Shown here: positions 12,520 to 19,334 of the stretch, one piece after another
Layout: each line of letters begins with the position of its first letter
How positions within the stretch are numbered: position 1 is the first letter of the stretch
Virus record (IMG/VR): IMGVR_UViG_3300029923_000125
Span: 1 to 20,124 of that record
Source: a virus
Length of the DNA stretch: 20,124 nt
Reading direction: 5' to 3' (one strand)
The notes under the pieces: model-generated
The model's input: the letters and a program-made list of their open reading frames with translations, nothing else
The model's database searches: none
Told to the model about the DNA's origin: nothing
Position numbers and translations under genes: made by a program

Positions 12520-13754
12520 TATAACCCAATCTCCTTGTAATCTTTAATTGCTATAAGCTTGTCTATGACTATGCTTGCTTCTGCTTCTGATAGTTCTTTG
12601 TAGTTGTATAATGGTGAGATATATTCTGGTAGGTCATACCTATCTATTTCTAATTTCTTGGTAAGTCCTGCTATATAACCTATCTGCTTGGAGGTTATTG
12701 GTCTATTACAAGCACCATCCACCTCTGTAGGCTCTGTAGGGGCAGTATGAAGACTAATTGCCTTATTCAGATAGAACTGTGCCTTGAGCATATCTTCAAG
12801 CCTGTCACCCTTCTGTCCAAGCCTTGAGAGGTACTTGAGTGTATTACCTATACAGAATCCCTCAAAGGCTTCTATACCCATCTTGGCTTCAAGGTAGTCG
12901 ATACACTCTATTCCACCAGTCTTGTAGTGTGGTGGCTCGTTGACCATATCTGGAGCAATTTCACAGATTCCCATTTCTTTATATCCAACCTTACCCAATG
13001 GAGCAATATCACACTTCATGATATAGAAATCATCTTCTGTAACCTTTTCTGAATCTACACTTTCAAATCTATCTATGGAATGGAACAACTTACCATCTTT
13101 TCCTTTTACTGAGAGTATCAAATTACCGTCATACATACTTGCTCCGACCATTTCATAAACTTCGCCAAGGATAAGACCCTCGACATTGTCCTTTGTTCTG
13201 GAGATACATCTTACAAATTCTCCCATTTTATATACTGGATTCTCGTCTGATTTCAATTCAACTTCCTCCTTCACTATTTCTGAAACTAACTCCAAACCAT
13301 TCTCACCTATGATATAAACTTGTGATGAAAAATCTCCTTTGGCTTCTCTTATTCCATAAAGAGTTCCACTCCAACTACCATGACTTGCTACTACCATGAC
13401 CTCATACTCGCCATCTTCTGGTGATGCATTGTCTTCATAAAAACCACAATCTGCTAAGTATTCTTCATACCAATCTCTGTAGGTAGTATAAGAAGCACCA
13501 TTATTTATTATCTTTACGATATCTCCAGCCTTGAATTTTCTATCCAGTTCCAATGAATCAGTCCAGCAGTACCAACAACTATCTCCACCAATTCCAAATT
13601 CATGTCCACCATGACCATCATGCCAGTTATCTACCTCAACTAATACCTCACAATCTTTTCTATCATCACCCATTGCTGTTCCGGTGTATCCTTTTGGTAC
13701 GAATGATGCGTTATTTATAAACCTTACTTTGTCACCTTTTCTAAACTTTTTCAT
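12519..13754 (-). CDS. Three SH3-like modules + DUF3310 + C-terminal SKQ-type domain protein
   Basis: 411 codons. AAGGAGG precedes the ATG at 13754, which overlaps the stop of the 59-codon gene. Three N-terminal modules each start with a basic beta-strand pattern: FRKGDKVRFINN (residues 4-15), FKAGDIVKIINN (74-85) and YKMGEFVRCIS (175-185), typical of SH3/KOW-like barrels. Residues 271-334 match DUF3310 as I know it: VNEPPHYKTGGIECID, then FCIGNTLKYLSRLGQK and DMLKAQFYLNKAI. The C-terminal ITSKQIGYIAGLTKKLEI, with LSEAEASIVIDKL, resembles a small domain common in phage recombination- and replication-associated proteins. DUF3310 occurs in phage early regions near nucleotide-metabolism genes; its function is not settled. 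The combination is unusual. CWYCW near residue 60 may add a metal site. Confidence 0.85.
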   Translation of the reverse strand: MKKFRKGDKVRFINNASFVPKGYTGTAMGDDRKDCEVLVEVDNWHDGHGGHEFGIGGDSCWYCWTDSLELDRKFKAGDIVKIINNGASYTTYRDWYEEYLADCGFYEDNASPEDGEYEVMVVASHGSWSGTLYGIREAKGDFSSQVYIIGENGLELVSEIVKEEVELKSDENPVYKMGEFVRCISRTKDNVEGLILGEVYEMVGASMYDGNLILSVKGKDGKLFHSIDRFESVDSEKVTEDDFYIMKCDIAPLGKVGYKEMGICEIAPDMVNEPPHYKTGGIECIDYLEAKMGIEAFEGFCIGNTLKYLSRLGQKGDRLEDMLKAQFYLNKAISLHTAPTEPTEVDGACNRPITSKQIGYIAGLTKKLEIDRYDLPEYISPLYNYKELSEAEASIVIDKLIAIKDYKEIGL

Positions 13755-13933
13755 TAATACATCCTCCTTAGTTCGTTCTGTTCTCGTTGCTTTGTCTTGG
13801 TCTTGTACTTGTTGGGAATATGTACTCCCACCCCTCTCTTGACATTATCATCTGTCCTATCAACCTTACCTCTCCTGTGCAGTAGTAAGTCTATTCCGTT
13901 TATTGTGCCTATGTGTATATCTTTCTTGCTCAT
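13754..13933 (-). CDS. Unknown 59-residue basic protein
   Basis: 59 codons. AAGGAGG six bases before the ATG at 13933; its stop overlaps the next start (TAATG). It begins MSKKDIHIGTINGIDLLLHR and ends in a strongly basic region (HIPNKYKTKTKQREQNELRR), suggesting nucleic-acid binding. No family recognised. It is the first gene after the promoter at 13961-13990, with the DUF3310 gene as its downstream partner. Confidence 0.75.
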   Translation of the reverse strand: MSKKDIHIGTINGIDLLLHRRGKVDRTDDNVKRGVGVHIPNKYKTKTKQREQNELRRMY

Positions 13934-13960
13934 GTGCTACCTCCTTAACCTTATGAACTT

Positions 13961-13990
13961 ATTATACCATGCGAGGTAGTATCTTGTCAA
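13961..13990 (-). promoter_or_regulatory. Sigma-A promoter, TTGACA-18-TATAAT, inside the upstream gene's 3' end
   Basis: On the minus strand: TTGACA (13990-13985), an 18-base spacer ending ATGG, and TATAAT (13966-13961). The -35 and spacer are codons of the 68-codon gene and its stop lies in the -10. Confidence 0.85.
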
Positions 13991-14168
13991 CATCTTTTTT
14001 CTTTTTTCTTAAATTCTTTTTCATTTCATTATATGTCCTGCAACAAATACTGACTACCTTGTGTGACTGTTTACAAGCCTCTGGACACTCATTACAACAC
14101 TTTAGATACTCTATCTCACCTTTTGCATTTTCAAAAAAACTTAGGTCTTCCTTTGGTCTTCTACCCAT
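13962..14168 (-). CDS. Small cysteine-rich protein, 68 residues
   Basis: 68 codons from the ATG at 14168, ten bases after AAGGAG; the three codons upstream (GTG start) are closer to the ribosome site than usual. It begins MGRRPKEDLSFFENAKGEIE and has YLKCCNECPEACKQS and ICCRTY, i.e. six cysteines likely binding zinc, followed by a lysine-rich tail (NLRKKKKDVDK). A GRRPK start with a zinc site fits a nucleic-acid-binding protein; this is inference. Its 3' end carries the next promoter. The gene starts one base after the stop of the 52-codon gene. Confidence 0.78.
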   Translation of the reverse strand: MGRRPKEDLSFFENAKGEIEYLKCCNECPEACKQSHKVVSICCRTYNEMKKNLRKKKKDVDKILPRMV

Positions 14169-14169
14169 A

Positions 14170-14328
14170 TTACACACACTCCTTCATTGCATAAAATTCA
14201 TCGGCTACTTGAATTATATCATAATACTCCCCTTCTGAGGTTTCAACACCATCTATACATCTAATTCCCCTTCTATTCTCTACTAATACTATTGGAATTA
14301 AACCATAATCAATTGTAAGAATACTCAT
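14170..14328 (-). CDS. Unknown 52-residue protein
   Basis: 52 codons. GGGAGG lies seven bases before the ATG at 14328, which overlaps the previous stop (TAATG). It begins MSILTIDYGLIPIVLVENRR, a strand-turn-strand pattern, then GIRCIDGVETSEGEYY and a helical end (VADEFYAMKE). I recognise no family. Tight coupling on both sides (TAATG at its start, one base to the next ATG) makes it a secure gene in the cysteine-rich cluster. Confidence 0.75.
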   Translation of the reverse strand: MSILTIDYGLIPIVLVENRRGIRCIDGVETSEGEYYDIIQVADEFYAMKECV

Positions 14329-14624
14329 TATTCTACCTCCCATACTTCGCCATCACCGTACACCACTTCTATACCATCATCCAATGACCTTCTACACATT
14401 GAACATTCTTTATCACCCCTATCATCTATCTGACCACAGAATGGGCATTTGATACCTTCCTCTACTTCAACATAATCCTCTGAACCACACTTAGGGCAAC
14501 ATGGACATTTTGAATCATCATAATTTCTTCTTTCCCATTTATTACAATCCTTACAATAACAACAAGGTAAAACAATCATTGAAAACACATAGTGTTTACA
14601 GTTCCAACAATTTTTCTTTTCCAT
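14328..14624 (-). CDS. Multi zinc-ribbon protein, 98 residues
   Basis: 98 codons from the ATG at 14624, with AAAGGAG five bases upstream (an in-frame start five codons earlier overlaps the ribosome site and is rejected). Cysteines come as CWNC, CCYCKDC, CPCCPKC, CPFC and CSMC: 14 cysteines, enough for three zinc ribbons. CPKCGSEDYV with the later IKCPFCGQIDD is a classical zinc ribbon; ECSMCRRSL is a second knuckle. The C-terminus is acidic (VVYGDGEVWEVE). Such proteins may act as nucleic-acid or protein adaptors; no specific family recognised. Confidence 0.82.
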   Translation of the reverse strand: MEKKNCWNCKHYVFSMIVLPCCYCKDCNKWERRNYDDSKCPCCPKCGSEDYVEVEEGIKCPFCGQIDDRGDKECSMCRRSLDDGIEVVYGDGEVWEVE

Positions 14625-14640
14625 GATTTCTCCTTTCAAA

Positions 14641-14670
14641 TTACGAATAATTTATTTGAATTGTTCGTAA
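14641..14670 (-). repeat. Intercistronic hairpin after the 43-codon gene
   Basis: On the minus strand TTACGAA (14670-14664) pairs with TTCGTAA (14647-14641), a perfect 7-base stem around a 16-base AT-rich loop holding CAATTCAAA. It begins two bases after the stop at 14673 and precedes the ribosome site of the next gene. Confidence 0.6.
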
Positions 14671-14672
14671 CT

Positions 14673-14804
14673 TTATTTTCCCCATTCCTCATTTTTCGAT
14701 GCGTAGCTGTCACATTCTATGATATTGTCATTACCTACTCCATCACCTTTAATTTCACTGTGTTCACAATCTTTACATCTACAATCAATTTTTACAGTTT
14801 CCAT
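14673..14804 (-). CDS. Small CxCxxC protein, 43 residues
   Basis: 43 codons from the ATG at 14804, with AAGGAG eight bases upstream. It has VKIDCRCKDCEHSEIKGDG and IIECDSY: four cysteines in the CxCxxC...C arrangement of a single small zinc site. It resembles the 'CKDCxH(S/A)' mini zinc proteins often encoded in phage early regions. Function unknown. A perfect 7-base intercistronic hairpin follows its stop. Confidence 0.72.
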   Translation of the reverse strand: METVKIDCRCKDCEHSEIKGDGVGNDNIIECDSYASKNEEWGK

Positions 14805-14835
14805 AAACTTATCTCCTTGCTCGCTCGAATTGCGA

Positions 14836-14997
14836 TTAACGTAATTTATCTAATCTTTTGTTTAAATTAACACCTACATTAGCACATTTAAAACATGATA
14901 TTACCCAACCTTTTTCTTTATTTTCAAAGCATATACCATCTTTTTTAGGCACTTTGCAAGAGCAAAATACACATACTCCATCATATCTATTTTTCAT
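14836..14997 (-). CDS. Small zinc-ribbon protein, 53 residues
   Basis: 53 codons from the ATG at 14997. An extended G-run lies seven bases upstream; another ATG two codons earlier is too close to it. The protein has VCVFCSCKVPKKDGICF and WVISCFKCANVG: CxxC-x-C followed by CxxC, a zinc-ribbon pattern. The C-terminus is basic (NLNKRLDKLR). No specific family. Its stop is followed by TCGCAATTC, part of the gene-end repeat shared with neighbours. Confidence 0.73.
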   Translation of the reverse strand: MKNRYDGVCVFCSCKVPKKDGICFENKEKGWVISCFKCANVGVNLNKRLDKLR

Positions 14998-15019
14998 AAT
15001 CATACCCCCCCTCAATCGG

Positions 15020-15041
15020 TCACAATTTTTTCATGTTGTGA
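15020..15041 (-). repeat. Intercistronic hairpin directly after the SprT-like stop
   Basis: On the minus strand TCACAA (15041-15036) pairs with TTGTGA (15025-15020) around an A-rich ten-base loop, beginning immediately after the TAA. It belongs to a set of TAATCRCAAYAYRAAAAA sequences at gene ends in this region. There is no T-run, so it is not a terminator. Confidence 0.6.
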
Positions 15042-15674
15042 TTAATCTTCATCACTTTCTTCGCATATCATCATCCATAAATCATCTTCTGTTGAACACT
15101 CACCACAAAGTATTTTGATTTCTTTAGTGGCTCTGATTGACTGACCACATTGTGTACATACGTATTTTCTACTACTTGACTTCTTTGTTGAAGATGAACT
15201 TTCAACTTTGCTTCTGAATAGTACAAAATCTATTCCTGTTACAGTGTCAAGGAATCTGTTGGTTTCTGGGTTCAACTGTGTGTATGCCCATCCGTTTTTC
15301 TGGCTCTGCTCTACCATGAGTCCCTTTGTTTCAGCCATGATTTTGAATTTCCTGTTATGGTAAGTGCCACCTCTTGAACAGTCCTTTATACCCTTCTGGA
15401 GATTGTACAGATGAACTAGTTCGTGTAATAATGTTTCAGCTAATGCTTTGTAACCTCTTGCAGTATGTTCTGCACACAAGTTGATTTCATAGTAACCTTC
15501 TGTACCTTCTTCTTGCCATGCCCTCCAATTAGTCAGCCATCCATAAGCACCTTTAGTAGTGTCTGGTGCGATTGTTATAACTGGTTTTTCCAATTCACCA
15601 TTAAAGTATTCTTCATTAAGTACTACAAATAATAACTCTAGGTTTTCTATCATTGGTCTAATTGATGCTTTCAT
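15042..15674 (-). CDS. SprT-like zinc metallopeptidase
   Basis: 210 codons. The ATG at 15674 follows GGAGG by eight bases. It contains the SprT-type core: EYFNGELEKPVITI near the N-terminus, ETLLHELVHLYNLQKG with HELVH at residues 84-88 (HExxH zinc ligands and catalytic Glu), and GTYHNRKFKIMAE, supplying the third histidine. A serine-rich linker (VESSSSTKKSSSRK) leads to a C-terminal zinc ribbon, CTQCGQSIRATKEI then CGEC. This is the layout of SprT/Spartan-like proteases, which in eukaryotes act on DNA-protein crosslinks; the phage role is unknown. It is transcribed from the promoter at 15715-15743 and leads the cysteine-rich small-gene operon. Confidence 0.9.
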   Translation of the reverse strand: MKASIRPMIENLELLFVVLNEEYFNGELEKPVITIAPDTTKGAYGWLTNWRAWQEEGTEGYYEINLCAEHTARGYKALAETLLHELVHLYNLQKGIKDCSRGGTYHNRKFKIMAETKGLMVEQSQKNGWAYTQLNPETNRFLDTVTGIDFVLFRSKVESSSSTKKSSSRKYVCTQCGQSIRATKEIKILCGECSTEDDLWMMICEESDED

Positions 15675-15714
15675 TTTAACTACCTCCGTTTGATTTATTT
15701 AACTTTCTATACTT

Positions 15715-15743
15715 AGTATACCACTTTGAAGTGTACTTGTCAA
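15715..15743 (-). promoter_or_regulatory. Sigma-A promoter, TTGACA-17-TATACT
   Basis: On the minus strand: TTGACA (15743-15738), a 17-base spacer ending GTGG, and TATACT (15720-15715). AAGTATAGAAAGTTAAAT follows, a downstream block shared with the promoters at 19671 and 19306. Confidence 0.88.
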
Positions 15744-15746
15744 CAA

Positions 15747-15848
15747 CTATTTTTCAGTTTTGTAGACTAATATTCCACCTATGATACATGGAATTATTAT
15801 CCACCATAATTTAATTATGCAAACCACTACCATTTCTTGACCACTCAT
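15747..15848 (-). CDS. Tiny single-pass membrane protein, 33 residues
   Basis: 33 codons. GAAGGAG about eight bases before the ATG at 15848, a near-consensus promoter directly upstream, and a stop just before the next promoter: an independent one-gene transcription unit. The product starts MSGQEMVVVCIIKLWWIIIP and ends ILVYKTEK: one hydrophobic helix and a charged tail. Function unknown. The dedicated promoter argues that it is a real gene. Confidence 0.7.
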   Translation of the reverse strand: MSGQEMVVVCIIKLWWIIIPCIIGGILVYKTEK

Positions 15849-15882
15849 GTATCTCACTCCTTCTTTAATTTGACTATACCTT

Positions 15883-15911
15883 ATTCTACCATGAATATTA
15901 CACCATGTCAA
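15883..15911 (-). promoter_or_regulatory. Sigma-A promoter, TTGACA-17-TAGAAT
   Basis: On the minus strand: TTGACA (15911-15906), a 17-base spacer ending ATGG, and TAGAAT (15888-15883), with an extended -10. It starts just after the terminator of the nrd/dUTPase operon. Confidence 0.82.
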
Positions 15912-15920
15912 CCCTTTTTA

Positions 15921-15951
15921 AAAATAAAAAAGAGAGGATTCCTCCCCTCTC
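15921..15951 (-). terminator. Intrinsic terminator of the redoxin-nrdD-nrdG-dUTPase operon
   Basis: On the minus strand GAGAGG (15951-15946) and CCTCTC (15937-15932) form the stem, followed directly by TTTTTTATTTT. It lies 25 bases after the stop of the 49-codon gene. Confidence 0.85.
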
Positions 15952-15977
15952 AATCACACTATTTTTGTATTGCGATT
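15952..15977 (-). repeat. Gene-end hairpin after the 49-codon gene
   Basis: On the minus strand AATCGCA, starting within the stop codon, can pair with TGTGATT (one G-U) around an A-rich loop ATACAAAAATAG. It is a member of the TAATCRCAA gene-end repeat set, placed directly before the terminator. Confidence 0.5.
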
Positions 15978-16125
15978 AATCCGCTTCAAAAGATTTGCAT
16001 ATTGATACACCATTTTCAACTTCAATTTCTACACAGTTTCCTGTTTTCCAATATGTGCATTTACCCTCTGTTCGCCAATATTTGCACAAATCATTGTTAC
16101 AAACAATATAGTTATTATCTCCCAT
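15976..16125 (-). CDS. Small cysteine-rich protein, 49 residues
   Basis: 49 codons. GGAGG seven bases before the ATG at 16125. It has YIVCNNDLCKYWRTEGKCTY followed by WKTGNCVEIEVENGVSIC and ends in SFEAD: five cysteines in a pattern like a small knottin/zinc fold. Short proteins of this pattern (C.....C.yw....C.y....C...) are familiar from Firmicute phages without assigned function. It is the last gene of the nucleotide-metabolism operon. Confidence 0.75.
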   Translation of the reverse strand: MGDNNYIVCNNDLCKYWRTEGKCTYWKTGNCVEIEVENGVSICKSFEAD

Positions 16126-16169
16126 TTTTGAACCTCCATATAGTTGCTCGCCATTTATTCATATTATGA

Positions 16170-16670
16170 TTATTTACCAGACGAACCACATGACCCCGAA
16201 CCTCGCTCGGACACATAATTTGAAAGCTGGTCTTTGTGAATTTGTTTGATTCTTACAACTGGAACATCCACCAATATTGCTTGGCAGACTGCTTTCTTAT
16301 AAGAATAGAATATGGTATCTATTGGAAATAAGTCTGAGTCCAACAATTCTATACATTTATAGATTACCAGTGGAACATCATTGTGATTGGTGATAGGTAC
16401 AAACCATTCACCTCTATAGCCACTATCAATGACTCCTGCCCTCTGTCCCATACCATTAGTACCAGTAGACCCTCGCTCCTTTAGAACGAACACTAGGCTA
16501 TCTGGAAGGACACTAGCAATTCCTGTTGGTATCATCTTGGTTTCATGTGGCTCTATAACTATATATTCCTCTGGAAAGTTGGCATACACATCATACCCAG
16601 CATTTTCCAGATTCTTACTAGGAATGATTGCATCCACTCTCATTTTTGCGAAACATATCTCCCTCTCCAT
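16170..16670 (-). CDS. dut: dUTP pyrophosphatase (dUTPase), trimeric family
   Basis: 166 codons. It starts one base after the nrdG stop. It hydrolyses dUTP to dUMP and PPi, lowering uracil in phage DNA. All five trimeric-dUTPase motifs can be placed: I, NAGYDVYAN (residues 23-31); II, ERGSTG (65-70); III, AGVIDSGYRGEW (78-89, with the base-contacting Asp82 and Tyr85); IV, KAVCQAILV (about 130-138); V, ERGSGSCGSSGK at the C-terminus. In motif V the usual aromatic after the Gly (RGSGGFGSTG) is replaced by Cys. Between motifs III and IV there is an insertion (about 95-128) that lengthens the protein relative to the classic ~150 residues. Its operon with nrdD/nrdG fits dNTP supply. Confidence 0.93.
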   Translation of the reverse strand: MEREICFAKMRVDAIIPSKNLENAGYDVYANFPEEYIVIEPHETKMIPTGIASVLPDSLVFVLKERGSTGTNGMGQRAGVIDSGYRGEWFVPITNHNDVPLVIYKCIELLDSDLFPIDTIFYSYKKAVCQAILVDVPVVRIKQIHKDQLSNYVSERGSGSCGSSGK

Positions 16671-16671
16671 A

Positions 16672-17229
16672 CTACACCTCTTTCTGAATTTTTATAACAT
16701 TCTGATTACTTGTTGCCAATGTCACACCAAATGCTTCTCTACCAGTTACTTCCAGTTCCTTTACATATGCTCCAGATTTTATATAATAATCACTATGGAT
16801 TGCATTATCAAGAACCATCCCACCAATACAAGCATACATCATTGAAGTATCATTGTAATCTTTTGGAAGTTCTTTAATTCCAACCTTATCGCAACAAGCC
16901 TTGCCTATCCTCATTTCAAACTCACCCAAATCTAATCCTGTGTATATCATTATCTTCAGACCATGTTTATCGGCTTCTGTGACCAGTTCTACGAGGTCTG
17001 TAGGTGTGCTAGACCACTCCAAGCCAGCTAGTATAATACCCTCGTTGAATGGATTAGAAAGCACCTCCTTGATGATATTCTGTGCAGTATCCTTCTTCGT
17101 TTCCATCTTTTTGATGTCACGGTTAAAACATCCTCTACATTTTATTTTGCAATCAGATGCTACTATCAATGCTCCAATAAAATTAGCATCTTCACTGCGT
17201 TCATGTTCTATATATTTATATCTAACCAT
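16672..17229 (-). CDS. nrdG: Anaerobic ribonucleotide reductase activating enzyme (radical SAM)
   Basis: 185 codons. GGAGG lies ten bases before the ATG at 17229. SDCKIKCRGCFN (Cys27, Cys31, Cys34; CX3CX2C) is the radical-SAM [4Fe-4S] site. IILAGLEWSSTPTDLVELV and KIMIYTGLDLGEF correspond to the G-E and YTG segments of NrdG; GLEW replaces the common GGEP. It generates the glycyl radical on NrdD. It lies about 55 bases downstream of nrdD with a TTGACA-like element in the gap but only a poor -10, so co-transcription with nrdD is most likely. Length is normal for NrdG. Confidence 0.92.
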   Translation of the reverse strand: MVRYKYIEHERSEDANFIGALIVASDCKIKCRGCFNRDIKKMETKKDTAQNIIKEVLSNPFNEGIILAGLEWSSTPTDLVELVTEADKHGLKIMIYTGLDLGEFEMRIGKACCDKVGIKELPKDYNDTSMMYACIGGMVLDNAIHSDYYIKSGAYVKELEVTGREAFGVTLATSNQNVIKIQKEV

Positions 17230-17285
17230 TTGTTGTATACCTCCACCTTCTATTATTATTTATGTCACTTATACATTGTCAATCT

Positions 17286-19064
17286 TTATTTTAAATCAAT
17301 TATACCATTAAATTGTTTTCTATCATAAAATTCTTCTTTTTTACCATCATTGAAATTTTCAACTTTCCTTAAATAACCAGTTACGCGTTGCATAATATCC
17401 AACTTCATACCACACTTAGGACAATTTTCAACTCGTTCTTCAATATAACCATGTTCTGGACAATATCTATTTACTGGAGAAAGGCTTATATATGGATTTC
17501 TATAATTTGTTAAACAAGTTTTAACCATATGTTTAGCTTGTTCACCAGATATTGCTCCATCTAAATATATATGATTTACACATCCTCCAGTAAATTGAAC
17601 TTGTAAAGCTTCTTGATGTGCCATCATATCATTGATAGTAGTTACTTTGGATACTGGTATATGAGAAGAATTAGTGTAGTATGGAACTGAATTACCTTGT
17701 GTTATTATATCGGGAAATAACTCTTTATCTTTTTTAGCCAGTCTATAACAAGTTGATTCGCTAGGTGATGCTTCATAATTATATAGATGACCAGTTTCTA
17801 CTTGAAATTCTTTTATTTTATTTAAGATATATTCACCAACTTTTACGGAGAACTCTTTACCTTCTATTGATAGTATGTCTTTTCCTAAAAAGTTTTCACA
17901 CATTTCATTAAACCCAATTATACCAATAGTGCTAAAATGATTATCAATCGTTCCAACATATTGAGAATAAGCTGGAATTAATCCACCATCCAATACTTCA
18001 TTTTGCAAGAATACTCGTTTGAGTTCTAATGAATCTTTTGCTAAATTCAATATAATATCTAGTTTATTAAAAAATTCAATCTCATTTGATGATATATAAC
18101 CTATTCTAGGCATATTTAGAGTCACTACACCAATTGAACCAGTTGAATCTCCTGCTCCAAATAATCCACCATTTCTTCTTCTTAACTCGGTTAAATCTAA
18201 TCTAAGTCTACAGCACATACTTCTTATATCAGATTCATCCATTTCAGAATTTATAAAATTTGAAAAATATGGATATCCAAACTTACCAGCCATTTCAAAT
18301 ATTTTATCATTTTTAGGATTATTCCAATCAAATCTCTTTCCTATATTATAAGTCAATACTGGATATGAAAATGGCTGACCCTTACTATCTCCTTCTAGCA
18401 TTATTTCAGCAAAACATTCATTAAATAAATCCATTTCCTTTTGAAAATCACCATATACATCCAATCTATAATCTCCACCTATGATTATATTTTTACGCAA
18501 CATATCTGGTGAAGGAGTTATATCTAATGTTATATTTGTAAATGCTGGTTCTGCCCCCATTCTTGAATTGCTATTTAAGGCAAATATAAAATTCTGTAAT
18601 TCTTGTTTAACTTGGATTTTATCCAAATCATCTTCTCGTATAAAAGGTGCTAATAACGTATCTACGGAATTGAATGCTACTGCTCCAGCTTGTTCATTTT
18701 GGTATACTGTTGCCAAATTTACAACTTGTGATAAAGCACTTTTGAAATGTTTAGGTGGACTTGATACTGGTATATTACTTATACCTTGTACCCCCATTAA
18801 TAGTATGTTTTCTAATGAATATCCAACGCAGTATAATGTTAATGCCCCTAAATCATGGATGTGAAAATCACCATTAAGATATGCACATTTTATTTCTTTA
18901 TTGTATACTTCATTCAACCAATAGTTTTTACTAACTTCTCCAATTATATATTTATTGAGCGAGCCAAAACTTCTAGGTGCGTTTGAATTTTCTTTTGTCC
19001 TCCAATCTTTATTGAATAAATAATCCTCCACTAATGTTTTAGAATCTAATAATTGCTTTTCCAT
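17286..19064 (-). CDS. nrdD: Anaerobic (class III) ribonucleoside-triphosphate reductase
   Basis: 592 codons. AAAGGGG lies seven bases before the ATG at 19064. It reduces NTPs to dNTPs under anaerobic conditions using a glycyl radical. The radical site is RVTGYL near the C-terminus (Gly563). It is preceded by a metal site, CPEHGY...ENCPKCG (Cys535, Cys548, Cys551). SMCCRLRLDL holds the candidate active-site cysteine. NGDFHIHDLGALTLYCVGYS and AFTNITLDIT are characteristic family segments. The protein starts at the catalytic region and lacks an N-terminal ATP-cone, so it is probably not inhibited by dATP in the usual way. The first operon gene is a redoxin, suggesting a thiol-type electron donor. 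An obligately anaerobic host is implied. Confidence 0.95.
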   Translation of the reverse strand: MEKQLLDSKTLVEDYLFNKDWRTKENSNAPRSFGSLNKYIIGEVSKNYWLNEVYNKEIKCAYLNGDFHIHDLGALTLYCVGYSLENILLMGVQGISNIPVSSPPKHFKSALSQVVNLATVYQNEQAGAVAFNSVDTLLAPFIREDDLDKIQVKQELQNFIFALNSNSRMGAEPAFTNITLDITPSPDMLRKNIIIGGDYRLDVYGDFQKEMDLFNECFAEIMLEGDSKGQPFSYPVLTYNIGKRFDWNNPKNDKIFEMAGKFGYPYFSNFINSEMDESDIRSMCCRLRLDLTELRRRNGGLFGAGDSTGSIGVVTLNMPRIGYISSNEIEFFNKLDIILNLAKDSLELKRVFLQNEVLDGGLIPAYSQYVGTIDNHFSTIGIIGFNEMCENFLGKDILSIEGKEFSVKVGEYILNKIKEFQVETGHLYNYEASPSESTCYRLAKKDKELFPDIITQGNSVPYYTNSSHIPVSKVTTINDMMAHQEALQVQFTGGCVNHIYLDGAISGEQAKHMVKTCLTNYRNPYISLSPVNRYCPEHGYIEERVENCPKCGMKLDIMQRVTGYLRKVENFNDGKKEEFYDRKQFNGIIDLK

Positions 19065-19067
19065 TGT

Positions 19068-19271
19068 CTATCCCCTTTTCTTTATGGCATACATCATGGC
19101 TTCATCATAGAGCATGAAACTTCCATCTTCAAATTCTAAGCATGGTGCAGACCTTATATTCAATTCAATCAACCTTCTGTAATCACTTGAAACTTGATAT
19201 TCAATTTTAGATATATCCAGTTGCTCTTTCAATCGTTCACAGTTTGTGCATCCGTTACTATAAAGTATCAA
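19068..19271 (-). CDS. Glutaredoxin/NrdH-like redoxin
   Basis: 67 codons. TTG start at 19271, eight bases after AGGAGG; no better ATG is in frame. MILYSNGCTNCERLKEQLD has the redox motif CTNC (Cys8, Cys11), and SAPCLEFEDG carries the conserved cis-proline (Pro43) of the thioredoxin fold. LYDEAMMYAIKKRG closes the fold. It is first in the operon, three bases before nrdD, so it probably supplies electrons to NrdD; some class III enzymes are known to use a redoxin rather than formate. Length fits a minimal redoxin. Confidence 0.88.
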   Translation of the reverse strand: MILYSNGCTNCERLKEQLDISKIEYQVSSDYRRLIELNIRSAPCLEFEDGSFMLYDEAMMYAIKKRG

Positions 19272-19305
19272 TTATTAATCCTCCTTAAATTTAACTTCTG
19301 TAATC

Positions 19306-19334
19306 ATTATACCACATTATAAGCCTAATGTCAA
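19306..19334 (-). promoter_or_regulatory. Sigma-A promoter of the redoxin-nrdD operon, inside the mazF-like 3' end
   Basis: On the minus strand: TTGACA (19334-19329), a 17-base spacer ending GTGG, and TATAAT (19311-19306). The -35 is codons of the MazF-like gene. ATTACAGAAGTTAAATTT follows, sharing the TTACAGA motif of the 10.6-10.85 kb region. Confidence 0.88.

Noticed and set aside
17254-17282. Separate promoter for nrdG
   Set aside because: TTGACA is perfect but the possible -10 hexamers (TAATAA, AATAAT) are poor; co-transcription with nrdD is simpler.
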